Part shown: positions 16,644 through 24,782 of the stretch, one piece after another
How the letters are laid out: each line of letters opens with the position of its first letter
How positions within the stretch are numbered: the stretch's first letter is position 1
Assembly: GCA_037968855.1 (NCBI GenBank)
Contig: JBBKWH010000116.1
Coordinates: forward strand, 1 to 39,499
DNA length: 39,499 nucleotides
Direction: 5' to 3'
Source: JBBKWH01 sp037968855
GTDB taxonomy: Bacteria > Pseudomonadota > Gammaproteobacteria > Pseudomonadales > Moraxellaceae
The notes under the pieces: generated by a model
Databases searched by the model: none
Told to the model about the DNA's origin: nothing
The model's input: only the letters and a program-made list of their open reading frames with translations
Position numbers and translations under genes: made by a program

Positions 16644-17345
16644 TCAGCTCGACGCCAATGCAGACTGAATCTCTTGCTGAATCATTGCCAACATTTGCTT
16701 TGGTGATTCGCTTTGGGTAATCGGCCGCCCAATCACCAAATGGTGCGCACCATCCATCATGGCTTGTGCTGGTGTCACGATGCGTTTTTGATCATCCGCC
16801 GCACTACCGGCAGGACGGATACCCGGCGTTACCAACACAAAGTCACTGCCCTGCTCTGCCCGCAGCCGCCTTGCTTCTTGCGCAGAGCAAACAACACCAT
16901 GTAGACCACACTCAGCCGTTAGCGCAGCTAAACGACTGACCTGCTCTTCTGGAGCAACGTCAATGCCCACATCATGCAAATCGCTAGCAGACATTGATGT
17001 CAACACGGTCACTGCGATTAGTTGAGTTTGATAGTTTTGCGCTTTTAAGCGCTGCATGGTGGTTTGCATCATGGTACGACCACCACTGGCATGCACATTG
17101 ACCATCCAGACGCCCAGATCAGCCGCAGCGAGAACCGCTTGTGCCGTAGTATTAGGAATATCATGAAATTTAAGATCCAAAAAGACCTCAAAATCACGCG
17201 ACTGCAATGCCTTTACCACCTCTGGACCAGCAGATGTGAATAGCTCTTTGCCCACTTTGACACGACATAGGGCGGGATCTAATTGATCGGCAATAAAAAG
17301 CGCATCGTCGTAACGATGCGCATCAAGTGCAACAATAATGCTCAA
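16644..17345 (-). CDS. pyrF: Orotidine 5'-phosphate decarboxylase
   Basis: PyrF decarboxylates OMP to UMP, the last step of de novo UMP synthesis. The 233-residue TIM-barrel protein carries the catalytic FLDLKFHDIPNT, with D57, K59 and D62 in the order D-x-K-x-x-D. VTPGIRP and VIGRPITQSESP form the phosphate-binding end. The start is canonical (MSIIVALDAHRYDDAL). It lies 24 bases after lapA in the order rpsA-ihfB-lapA-pyrF, which is conserved in related bacteria. Confidence 0.97.
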   Translation of the reverse strand: MSIIVALDAHRYDDALFIADQLDPALCRVKVGKELFTSAGPEVVKALQSRDFEVFLDLKFHDIPNTTAQAVLAAADLGVWMVNVHASGGRTMMQTTMQRLKAQNYQTQLIAVTVLTSMSASDLHDVGIDVAPEEQVSRLAALTAECGLHGVVCSAQEARRLRAEQGSDFVLVTPGIRPAGSAADDQKRIVTPAQAMMDGAHHLVIGRPITQSESPKQMLAMIQQEIQSALASS

Positions 17346-17369
17346 AACGCACTCCCAGTCAGCTCGGCT

Positions 17370-17717
17370 TTAAGGGGCCGGCGGGATATTGATGGTTTTT
17401 TCAATCACAGGTGTTGTCGGCGGCACTGCTGCGGCTGCATTCGAGGCAGCTTGCAAATGACGTGTACGCAACTGATCCAGCTCTTTTTTCAGGCGTTTGA
17501 TTTCCCAACTTGACTGAAAAACACCAAACACTTGTAAGCCCAGTAATAGTCCTGCAATCAAACCCAAACCTAGTGTGATAATTAACAATAGCCCCAAATT
17601 CATGGCAGGCACTTGTGTAAAAATCAGGTTCACTTCGGCTGGTAGGCTATTAAACAAAACCAATGCTAGCGAATAGCCAAACACCAAAACAAGTAAAACG
17701 GTCAGTATAAAACGCAT
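17370..17717 (-). CDS. lapA: LapA family inner-membrane protein
   Basis: This 115-residue protein has two membrane helices (about 3-23 and 41-65), then a basic coiled coil (EIKRLKKELDQLRTRH) and an Ala/Pro-rich tail. It matches the LapA (DUF1049) family. In E. coli LapA works with LapB in controlling lipopolysaccharide synthesis through LpxC. No lapB lies next to it here. The start MRFILTVLLVLVFG was chosen for its CGGAG ribosome-binding site; an upstream in-frame start would add nine residues. It lies between ihfB and pyrF, a common order. Confidence 0.85.
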   Translation of the reverse strand: MRFILTVLLVLVFGYSLALVLFNSLPAEVNLIFTQVPAMNLGLLLIITLGLGLIAGLLLGLQVFGVFQSSWEIKRLKKELDQLRTRHLQAASNAAAAVPPTTPVIEKTINIPPAP

Positions 17718-17779
17718 ACAAATAACTCCGACAGTGCTAAACAAACATTACGTCAGCCTAGCACTAACTGCAATAAAAA

Positions 17780-18079
17780 TCAGACAATAGAGTCATTTAC
17801 TGCATCGCGAAGCGCTTTACCCGGCTTGAAGTGAGGCACTGACTTAGCAGCAACTTCAACAGACTCACCTGTTTTTGGGTTACGGCCAACACGAGGATCA
17901 CGATGGTGTAGCGCAAAGCTACCAAACCCACGAATTTCAATACGCTTGCCCGACGCCAGAGATGCCACCATTTGATCAAGCATCACGCGGACCGACTCTT
18001 CTACCATTACTTCGCCAGTTAACGGATGCTGTTCCGCCATGCGGGTGATCAGGTCAGATTTATTTAATCCAGTACTCAT
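17780..18079 (-). CDS. ihfB: Integration host factor subunit beta
   Basis: This 99-residue HU/IHF-family protein starts MSTGLNKSDLITRMAEQ. The arm region reads GFGSFALHHRDPRVGRNPKTGE. HHRDPRVGRNPKTG and the downstream KPGKALRD are typical of IHF-beta rather than HU. With IhfA it makes the sequence-specific DNA-bending heterodimer. It follows rpsA, the standard gammaproteobacterial position. An AAGGAAT ribosome-binding site precedes the ATG. Confidence 0.95.
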   Translation of the reverse strand: MSTGLNKSDLITRMAEQHPLTGEVMVEESVRVMLDQMVASLASGKRIEIRGFGSFALHHRDPRVGRNPKTGESVEVAAKSVPHFKPGKALRDAVNDSIV

Positions 18080-18110
18080 AAGGTGATTCCTTCTGTTTTC
18101 GGGTCAAACG

Positions 18111-18134
18111 TACTTCCCTCTTTTAACAGAGGGA
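18111..18134. other. Hairpin between rpsA and ihfB
   Basis: A perfect 8-bp stem CTTCCCTC / GAGGGAAG with an eight-base loop lies in the 98-base gap between rpsA and ihfB. It lacks a T-run on either side. It may limit read-through from the highly expressed rpsA or protect its mRNA end. Confidence 0.5.
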
Positions 18135-18177
18135 AGCGCTGTACCGGCAGCGGTGCTTACCGGTGCAGGCGTGTTAC

Positions 18178-19866
18178 TTACTTCATCTGAGCTTTGATCA
18201 AGTCACCAATGGTACGTGGACCATTAGCATCTTGTGGTGCGGCAACAGGTGCTGCACGCAGTTTATCAATAGCTTCACGTTCTTCAGCTTCATCTTTTGC
18301 CTTAATCGACAGGTTGATGGCGCGTGATTTACGATCAACGTTGATGATCTTGGCTTCGATTTCTTGACCAACAGTCAGATGCTTGGTGGCATCTTCGACG
18401 CGATCACGGTTGATTTCAGAGGCTTTCAGTGTGGCTTCGATGTCATCACCGAGCGTTACTGTTGCGCCACGTGCATCAACTGCGGTCACAGTACCCTTAA
18501 CCAGACTGCCACGTTCGTTGTTGAACAGGAAGTCATTGAATGGGTCGTTGTTCATTTGCTTGATGCCCAAGCTAATGCGGTTACCTTCTGCATCAACAGA
18601 TAGGATGACTGCATCAACAGTGTCGCCTTTCTTGTAACGACGGATGGCTTCTTCGCCAGCTTCGTTCCAAGAAATGTCGGACAAGTGAACCAAGCCGTCG
18701 ATGCTGCCTGGCAGACCAATGAAGATACCGAAATCAGTAATCGACTTGATGGTGCCTTGGACGCGTTCGCCTTTTTCGTGGTTCTTAGCAAACTCTTCCC
18801 ATGGGTTAGCACGGGTTTGTTTGATGCCCAAGCTGATACGACGACGATCTTCATCGACATCCAGAACCATGACACTAACTTCATCACCAATTTGTACGAC
18901 TTTTGATGGATGAATGTTTTTGTTGGTATGGTCCATTTCAGACACGTGTACCAAACCTTCAACGCCTTCGGCGATTTCGGCAAAGCAACCGTAGTCAGTC
19001 AGGTTGGTCACACGGGCTTGAACGATAGAGCCTTTTGGATAACGGCTCATGATCGCCATCCATGGATCTTCGCCCAACTGCTTGAGGCCGAGGCTGACGC
19101 GGTTACGCTCGCGATCAAACTTCAGGACTTTAACAGTAACTTCTTGGCCAACTTCAACCACTTCGGATGGATGCTTGATGCGTTTCCATGCCATGTCGGT
19201 GATGTGCAACAGACCATCGATACCACCCAAGTCTACGAACGCGCCGTAGTCGGTCAGGTTTTTGATGATACCGGTCACAACTTGACCTTCTTCCAGTTTA
19301 CCCAGCAGTTCTTCACGCTCTGCGGAACTTTCTGCTTCCATTACGGCACGACGGCTGACCACAACGTTGTTGCGTTTCGCATCGAGTTTAATGACCTTGA
19401 ATTCAAGATCTTTTCCTTCCAGATGCGTGGTGTCACGAATCGGGCGAGTATCGACCAATGAACCTGGCAAGAATGCACGGACTGGGCCGATGTCAACGGT
19501 GAAGCCACCTTTGACTTTGCCAGAGATGATACCGGTGACGATTTCGCCGTCATCGAAGATCTTCTCAAGTTTGGTCCATGTTTCGGCACGTTTGGCTTTT
19601 TCACGCGACAGTACGGTTTGACCCATACCGTTGTCGAGCGCGTCAACAACTACGTCAACGGTGTCGCCGATGGCAACTTCCAGTTCACGTTGGTCGTTAA
19701 GGAATTCGGCACGTGGCACGATGCCTTCAGATTTCAGGCCCGTGTCAACGGTAACCCAATCGCTGTCGATATTGACGACAACACCTTGGATTACTGCACC
19801 CTTTTCGACGTCAAGTCCCTTGCCCTGTAGGCTTTCTTCAAAAAGGGCGGCAAAAGATTCCATCAT
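18178..19866 (-). CDS. rpsA: 30S ribosomal protein S1
   Basis: S1 binds mRNA on the 30S subunit and is needed to start translation of most messages. The 562-residue protein has six S1 repeats. The first two form the ribosome-binding part, and the others carry the repeated pattern GxVxxITDYGxFV or variants, such as NLTDYGAFVDLGGIDGLLHITDM and SITDFGIFIGLPGSIDGLVHLSD (each in part). Two ATG codons in a row open the gene, and either may be used. The 166-base leader before it may hold the promoter and autoregulatory region; I could not assign exact boxes. It lies between cmk and ihfB. Confidence 0.97.
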   Translation of the reverse strand: MMESFAALFEESLQGKGLDVEKGAVIQGVVVNIDSDWVTVDTGLKSEGIVPRAEFLNDQRELEVAIGDTVDVVVDALDNGMGQTVLSREKAKRAETWTKLEKIFDDGEIVTGIISGKVKGGFTVDIGPVRAFLPGSLVDTRPIRDTTHLEGKDLEFKVIKLDAKRNNVVVSRRAVMEAESSAEREELLGKLEEGQVVTGIIKNLTDYGAFVDLGGIDGLLHITDMAWKRIKHPSEVVEVGQEVTVKVLKFDRERNRVSLGLKQLGEDPWMAIMSRYPKGSIVQARVTNLTDYGCFAEIAEGVEGLVHVSEMDHTNKNIHPSKVVQIGDEVSVMVLDVDEDRRRISLGIKQTRANPWEEFAKNHEKGERVQGTIKSITDFGIFIGLPGSIDGLVHLSDISWNEAGEEAIRRYKKGDTVDAVILSVDAEGNRISLGIKQMNNDPFNDFLFNNERGSLVKGTVTAVDARGATVTLGDDIEATLKASEINRDRVEDATKHLTVGQEIEAKIINVDRKSRAINLSIKAKDEAEEREAIDKLRAAPVAAPQDANGPRTIGDLIKAQMK

Positions 19867-19971
19867 GGTATACCTGTTGGTTAATAGCCGCCTCGGACCA
19901 GTCGAATGCGGATTAAGTCAAACGCATGCTGGTCACCTGAGTCTGGTCGTGGCCATACATCGTCATAAAAA

Positions 19972-20007
19972 ACGTTAAAAACGAACAAACCGGCAAACTT
20001 GCCGGTT
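19972..20007 (-). terminator. Terminator after cmk
   Basis: On the minus strand a stem AACCGGCA / TGCCGGTT with a four-base loop begins about 25 bases after the cmk stop. It is followed by TTGTTCGTTTTT, a mixed T-rich tract. It should reduce read-through from cmk into rpsA, which then relies on its own promoter. Confidence 0.65.
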
Positions 20008-20032
20008 ATATCCTGACAACATTGTAAGCAGA

Positions 20033-20722
20033 TTAGCTCACGGCGGGGATCTGTTGATCTGCATAAGCAGTAATCAAATCAAATACTTCGTCGATTCCAA
20101 TGGTTGAACTATCAATCGTGTACGCATCAGCGGCCGGTCGAAGTGGTGCAACCTCGCGATCCATATCTCTACGATCGCGCGCCACAAGGTCATCAAAAAT
20201 ATCCTCTAGTCTAGCATCCACGCCCATTTGCTGCAATTGTTTGAGTCGACGCTCTGCTCGTGCATCGGCGGTTGCAGTCAAATAAATTTTGACAGGTGCA
20301 TCGGTAAAGACCACCGTGCCCATGTCTCGACCATCTGCAACCAAACCGGGCGCACGGGCAAAATCACGTTGACGCTCTAACAATGCTTGACGGACTTCAG
20401 GTAAAACAGCAATACGTGAGGCATACTGCCCGACTGCTTCAGTACGAATATCAGTGGATATATTTTCGCCATTGAGCAACACGTTTAATCGTTGTCGTTG
20501 GTTCGGTACAAACTGAATATCTAACTGACGCGCAAGATCTGCCAACGCCTCGACATCTAACTGCTGCGCCAATAGGTTTTGACGATGCGCTGCCAAGCCC
20601 AAAATACGATATAGCGCGCCAGAATCTAACAAGTGAAATCCATAATGGACTGCAATGCGTGCGGCCAATGTGCCTTTGCCTGAACCGCTGGGTCCATCAA
20701 TGGTAATAACAGTCATGCTCAT
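20033..20722 (-). CDS. cmk: Cytidylate kinase
   Basis: Cmk phosphorylates CMP and dCMP. The 229-residue protein has the P-loop GPSGSGKGT at about residues 10-18, the RDMGTVVF segment and the C-terminal IDSSTIGIDEV. The size fits the bacterial enzyme. Its start overlaps the end of the upstream SRPBCC gene by four bases, so the two are coupled. In many relatives the gene directly upstream is the tyrA-aroA fusion; here that fusion lies about 4 kb further along. Confidence 0.96.
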   Translation of the reverse strand: MSMTVITIDGPSGSGKGTLAARIAVHYGFHLLDSGALYRILGLAAHRQNLLAQQLDVEALADLARQLDIQFVPNQRQRLNVLLNGENISTDIRTEAVGQYASRIAVLPEVRQALLERQRDFARAPGLVADGRDMGTVVFTDAPVKIYLTATADARAERRLKQLQQMGVDARLEDIFDDLVARDRRDMDREVAPLRPAADAYTIDSSTIGIDEVFDLITAYADQQIPAVS

Positions 20723-21150
20723 GCCAGTGTCCGCGCCATCCGTGATAGTCCAGTCCGAATCACGACTTGTAAACCTGTTAATACGACTGGTGCCAGTAAT
20801 GGAATACTGCTGTCTAGCTCAATGTGATAATCAACCAGCGTGCCTTGTCCATCGGCTGTAAATGTCAAACGGCCTAGATGATCACGTATGGGAGATTTTC
20901 CGAGCAAGATATACTCAAGCATTTGGTTGGGTTCAAAGGCTGTTATTTTTTCGGCCAATGGCTTAATCGGCCCAAAGCCCATTTGACGAATAGAACCAAC
21001 ACCATCGGGGTTTTGCGGGTCTGTTGCATCTTTGGTACGAACAACTTGTACTGGCCAAAATAGTTTATTCAAACTCGCATGGGTACTTAAAGCAGCAAAA
21101 ACCTGCTCGGGTGATTGATTAAAGCGCTGACGAACATTAATTTCAGGCAT
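20719..21150 (-). CDS. SRPBCC (START-like) family protein
   Basis: This 143-residue protein is a second SRPBCC/polyketide-cyclase-like domain. It has the opening MPEINVRQRFNQSPEQVFAAL, a middle strand region GVGSIRQMGFGP, and a long C-terminal helix. The ligand is unknown. The ATG with a GGAG ribosome-binding site eight bases upstream was chosen over a GTG four codons earlier. It is translationally coupled to cmk by a four-base overlap. It shares only the fold pattern with the SRPBCC protein at 16.2-16.6 kb. Confidence 0.72.
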   Translation of the reverse strand: MPEINVRQRFNQSPEQVFAALSTHASLNKLFWPVQVVRTKDATDPQNPDGVGSIRQMGFGPIKPLAEKITAFEPNQMLEYILLGKSPIRDHLGRLTFTADGQGTLVDYHIELDSSIPLLAPVVLTGLQVVIRTGLSRMARTLA

Positions 21151-21249
21151 GAAATACTCCACACGACGTTGACTGTGATCAAGACTAGCACGGCTTTGTT
21201 GATTTAACCGATCCGCTTGCCGTACTTTTTTTGGCTGATTGCTGTTTGT

Positions 21250-21738
21250 TTAACGCAAATGAGCGACAAAATTGCAGGGTTTTGTCTGACTATCCAGCTG
21301 TGGACCTAATATTTCTGTCCAAGCGGTTCGACAAGCACCTGTTGAGCCTGGCACACAAAAAATAAGCGTTTTATTTGCCATTCCACCCAAGGCTCTGGAC
21401 TGTAATGTACTAGTGCCAATTTCGTGTAGCGAATAATGCCGAAATAGCTCGCCAAATCCTTCGATTTGTTTATCAAATAAGACAGCCAGCGCTTCTGGCG
21501 TACTGTCTCTACCCGAAAAACCAGTTCCGCCAGTGGTAATTACCACTTGGATCTTTGGATCGGCAATCCATTTTGAAACCACAGCACGCAATTGGTAAAT
21601 ATCATCTTTTACAATATATCGATCTGCCAAGTGATGTCCGGCGTGGATCAATGCATCGCATAAAAACTGACCAGACGTATCTGTTTCTAACGTGCGAGTA
21701 TCAGAGACCGTTAAGACAGCAATATTGAGTTCACTCAT
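21250..21738 (-). CDS. moaB: Molybdenum cofactor biosynthesis protein MoaB
   Basis: The 162-residue protein fits the MoaB/Mog family, which adenylylates molybdopterin or is a related paralog of uncertain role. It has the N-terminal strand IAVLTVSDTRTLETDTSG, the nucleotide-binding VVITTGGTGFSGRD (about 74-87) and the C-terminal FCVPGSTGACRTAW. The gene is separated from moaCDE by about 17 kb. Its start overlaps the end of tadA by four bases, indicating coupling. Confidence 0.93.
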   Translation of the reverse strand: MSELNIAVLTVSDTRTLETDTSGQFLCDALIHAGHHLADRYIVKDDIYQLRAVVSKWIADPKIQVVITTGGTGFSGRDSTPEALAVLFDKQIEGFGELFRHYSLHEIGTSTLQSRALGGMANKTLIFCVPGSTGACRTAWTEILGPQLDSQTKPCNFVAHLR

Positions 21739-22301
21739 GGCTTTGATTCCCCTACATGACGAGCAGATTGACGACGTTGTCTAAAAAACTGGCGCAATAA
21801 TGCACTACTTTCGGCGGCCATTATCCCACCAATATAGGGAAAATAATGATTGTAATAGCCTTGTTGCATGAGTTGACGTGCACTTTCTAATGATCCTGCC
21901 CTTGGCTCATGTGCAGCAAATACTACCTGACCAATACGAGCATGTACCAAGGCCCCGACACATTGAGTACAAGGCTCAAGAGTGACATACATGATCGTGC
22001 CGATAGGCAAACGGTAGTTTTGCAGGCGTCGACAGGCATCGCGAATGGCAACAATTTCGGCATGGGCCGTTGGATCATGACTTAAAATAGGTTGGTTAAA
22101 CCCCTCGCCTATGACTTGTTCGTTGTGAACCAACACAGCGCCGACAGGCACCTCAGCATTGTTCGCAGCTTGTTTGGCTAAGTTTAGTGCGTGCCGCATC
22201 CATCTTTGATGTTGATCAATACTTAGGCTATTGTCAAAAGGCTGAATTGCTAAGCATTCAGCCTTATATTGATCAGATTTATGCTGAGGGATAGATGTCA
22301 T
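21735..22301 (-). CDS. tadA: tRNA-specific adenosine deaminase TadA
   Basis: TadA converts wobble A34 of tRNA-Arg(ACG) to inosine. The zinc and proton-shuttle motifs are present: HAEIVA and TLEPCTQCVGA, giving one His and two Cys zinc ligands and the catalytic Glu. The protein is 188 residues if it starts at MTSIPQH, with about 30 residues before the core domain, longer than E. coli TadA. The ribosome-binding site is weak, and the true start could be at or downstream of this ATG. It overlaps the preceding hydrolase gene by 23 bases. Confidence 0.92.
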   Translation of the reverse strand: MTSIPQHKSDQYKAECLAIQPFDNSLSIDQHQRWMRHALNLAKQAANNAEVPVGAVLVHNEQVIGEGFNQPILSHDPTAHAEIVAIRDACRRLQNYRLPIGTIMYVTLEPCTQCVGALVHARIGQVVFAAHEPRAGSLESARQLMQQGYYNHYFPYIGGIMAAESSALLRQFFRQRRQSARHVGESKP

Positions 22302-23418
22302 AACTGGCCAAAAGTGCTGTCCAATCGGCATCATCTGCTTTGGGATATCCACCTAATGCAGATTTTAAATCAGTGACGCTTTGCGTGTGCCAAATAGGCA
22401 TTAAGTCTTTGTCGACCAAGCGTGCGCGCACACCTTCGGCAAAATCTGGCTGACGAATTTTCCAACTGGCTAATTGCTCTTCTAGGGCAAAGACTTGCTG
22501 CCAGCTGCGTGGCGTTTGCGCCCATTTCCATAGCAACCATGTGAGCGCAGCCGTTGATGGTGAACCGTTCTGTAGATTCTCCCCTGCCTGCCGTAGCCAA
22601 TCGCTACGTGCTTCTGTTAGCGACAAGATCGACTCGTAATCACGCAAAAAGTCCTCACCCCGACACACACTATGAATCACATCCAATGAGTCTTGCAGGG
22701 GGCCGGATGAAAGCGGACGATGCATAGCGTCTAAAGTGTCATCAATCGCGCGGAATGCGCCCGATGCGTACTCATTCCAATTGATTTTGACCAACCGCTC
22801 CAACACATCATCACGGTTTTTGCCGCTGATATGGGTCGCCCAACCAATGGTAAAACTGCCCGATGCGCCCATAATCGAGCCGGTTAAACCTAAAAACAAA
22901 CCAATTGCGCCGCGCTCTGCCAAAAAGCGAGTCCCGCCAACATCTGGGTACAAGCCAATATTGATTTCTGGCATGGCCAAACGGGTGGAAGGCGTAGCTA
23001 AACGGAACGGTGCGGCCATAAACAGCCCCATTCCACCACCCATAATATAGCCTTCACCCCACACCACAATCGGCTTGGCATATTGGTGAACAATTAAATC
23101 TAGTGCATATTCTTCACGAAAAAAGCCATCTGCCAAATTTGCTTGATCTTCAAGCACCATTTGACGCAACTTGCGCACATCACCACCGGCACAAAAGGCT
23201 TTAGGCGTGGTGCTATCTAGCCAAATGGCTTTGGTTTGTGGATCATCAGCGAGGGCCAAAAACACATGTTTGAGACCCGTCGCCAATGATTCATCCAAGG
23301 CATGCAAGGCACGCGGACGATTGAGGCGAACCAATGTCCAGCCATTGCCCGCTCGCTCAACGATCAGGTCGGGATGATTCATGGGGTTTAAAGCGATATC
23401 AGGGGTAGCTAAAGTCAT
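22279..23418 (-). CDS. Enoyl-CoA hydratase family protein, 3-hydroxyisobutyryl-CoA hydrolase-like
   Basis: This 379-residue crotonase-fold protein has the oxyanion-hole segments AFCAGGDVRKL and EGYIMGGGMGLFMAAPFR. The block MPEINIGLYPDVGGTRFL is typical of 3-hydroxyisobutyryl-CoA hydrolases of valine breakdown. The extended C-terminal region also fits that subfamily rather than plain enoyl-CoA hydratases. The start was set at the ATG overlapping the ung stop by four bases. No other valine-catabolism gene is nearby, so the exact substrate is uncertain. Confidence 0.85.
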   Translation of the reverse strand: MTLATPDIALNPMNHPDLIVERAGNGWTLVRLNRPRALHALDESLATGLKHVFLALADDPQTKAIWLDSTTPKAFCAGGDVRKLRQMVLEDQANLADGFFREEYALDLIVHQYAKPIVVWGEGYIMGGGMGLFMAAPFRLATPSTRLAMPEINIGLYPDVGGTRFLAERGAIGLFLGLTGSIMGASGSFTIGWATHISGKNRDDVLERLVKINWNEYASGAFRAIDDTLDAMHRPLSSGPLQDSLDVIHSVCRGEDFLRDYESILSLTEARSDWLRQAGENLQNGSPSTAALTWLLWKWAQTPRSWQQVFALEEQLASWKIRQPDFAEGVRARLVDKDLMPIWHTQSVTDLKSALGGYPKADDADWTALLASYDIYPSA

Positions 23419-24131
23419 AAGTCGAGCTGCCAGTTGATCGGCGGTTTGCCGTGTTGAACCAAATACTGATTGGCCTTGGAAAATACCCGACATCCAAAAA
23501 AACCGCCACGATTCGCGGCTAAAGGCGACGGATGGGCAGCTTTTAAAATTAGATGTCTTTCGGGATCAATGCGTAAGCCTTTTTTCTGCGCGTAAGCCCC
23601 CCACAGAATAAAGACCGTGTGTTCAGTGCGGTCGTTGATCACATCAATCACTGCATCACTAAATTTTTCCCAGCCTTTACCTTGATGTGAGGTGGGCTGC
23701 CCTTCTTCAACAGACAAGACGCTGTTGAGCAATAAAACGCCCTGATCAGCCCAAGGCGTTAAGTCGCCATGCACGACCGGCGCAATACCTAAGTCGGTGG
23801 ATAACTCATGATAGATATTTCGTAACGATGGCGGCAGCGGCAGGCTACGCTGCACCGAGAATGCTAAACCATTGGCCTGTCGTGGGCCGTGATAAGGGTC
23901 TTGGCCTAAAATCACCACGCGAACTTGATCTAGTGGCGTGCGGCTAAAGGCATTAAACATCATCGGACCAGTGGGATAAATCACCGCGCCTTGCTCTTGC
24001 CGCTGTTTTAAAAAATCGCGTAAGGACTGAAATGAGACACTGAGCAAATGATCCGCAAGGGCGTTCTTCCACTGGGGTTCCATGCGCACACGGGCAAGTT
24101 TTTGCTCGTGATTTAAATCAGTATCTGTCAT
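23415..24131 (-). CDS. ung: Uracil-DNA glycosylase (family 1)
   Basis: Ung removes uracil from DNA. The 238-residue protein has the catalytic water-activating loop ILGQDPYHGP with D78 and the leucine/DNA-intercalation loop HPSPLAANRGG with H200. The size and start are normal for family 1. Its stop overlaps the start of the hydrolase gene, so ung, the hydrolase gene, tadA and moaB form one run of overlapping genes on the minus strand. Confidence 0.97.
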   Translation of the reverse strand: MTDTDLNHEQKLARVRMEPQWKNALADHLLSVSFQSLRDFLKQRQEQGAVIYPTGPMMFNAFSRTPLDQVRVVILGQDPYHGPRQANGLAFSVQRSLPLPPSLRNIYHELSTDLGIAPVVHGDLTPWADQGVLLLNSVLSVEEGQPTSHQGKGWEKFSDAVIDVINDRTEHTVFILWGAYAQKKGLRIDPERHLILKAAHPSPLAANRGGFFGCRVFSKANQYLVQHGKPPINWQLDL

Positions 24132-24294
24132 AACTGCCGCTTACCCCGCCTACAACAATGCAACAAAGAATTCAGCATAACATGTGACATCTACACAGGG
24201 ATGCAACAGCAGTCAACTTGACGGCCATTTGTACATTTGTCAGTCTGATCTACATATTAATCATAACGCTTTTAAGCTTCCACAGGATGATCCA

Positions 24295-24648
24295 ATGAAA
24301 TCCCTCAGCACTGGTTTTTTGGCTGCCGCGATTGCTTTACTCAGTCCCAATCTTAGTCATGCAACAGGTCAACCATTACCAGATGCGACCTTGCCGAGTG
24401 CTGGCATGACCATGTCGTCTGTTCAGGCCAAATATGGTGTGCCACTCAAAAAACTCGATCCGATTGGTAAACCACCCATTAGCCGTTGGCAGTATCCAAA
24501 ATTTACGGTTTATTTTGAGTACGACCACGTGGTGCATAGCATTCAGATGGTGGACTTACTGCCTAAAGTGACGGTGATTGTGGAAGATCCCTTCCCTGCA
24601 CCCATTAGCATTGAGATGCCGGTTCAAGAAGCGATTGATACACCTTAA
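24295..24648 (+). CDS. Small exported protein of unknown function
   Basis: This 117-residue protein has a clear signal peptide, MKSLSTGFLAAAIALLSPNLSHA, cleaved probably after the Ala before TGQ. The mature part has the pattern PSAGMTMSSVQAKYGVPL, followed by IGKPPISRWQYPKFTVYFEYDHVVHS. This resembles small periplasmic proteins annotated as hypothetical in related bacteria and is loosely reminiscent of the BamE/SmpA fold. An AGGA ribosome-binding site precedes the ATG. It stands alone between divergent ung and a terminator. Confidence 0.7.
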   Translation: MKSLSTGFLAAAIALLSPNLSHATGQPLPDATLPSAGMTMSSVQAKYGVPLKKLDPIGKPPISRWQYPKFTVYFEYDHVVHSIQMVDLLPKVTVIVEDPFPAPISIEMPVQEAIDTP

Positions 24649-24726
24649 TGATTGGTTATTGTTAAATCAATTATGGTTCTTTTAAACATAACATTTGAAT
24701 TACTTAGGCTATTTCTTTTAGTGTTA

Positions 24727-24754
24727 AAAAAGCCTCCAATTTAGGAGGCTTTTT
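24727..24754. terminator. Bidirectional terminator
   Basis: AAAAAGCCTCC pairs perfectly with GGAGGCTTTTT across a six-base loop. It serves the exported-protein gene on the plus strand and the tyrA-aroA gene on the minus strand. Confidence 0.92.
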
Positions 24755-24782
24755 ATTTGGCTTAACAAGCTTAGGCTATTTT

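Noticed and set aside
18910..19461. A 183-codon open frame opposite rpsA
   Set aside because: It is a shadow of the rpsA coding frame on the other strand, with no ribosome-binding site or recognisable protein features.
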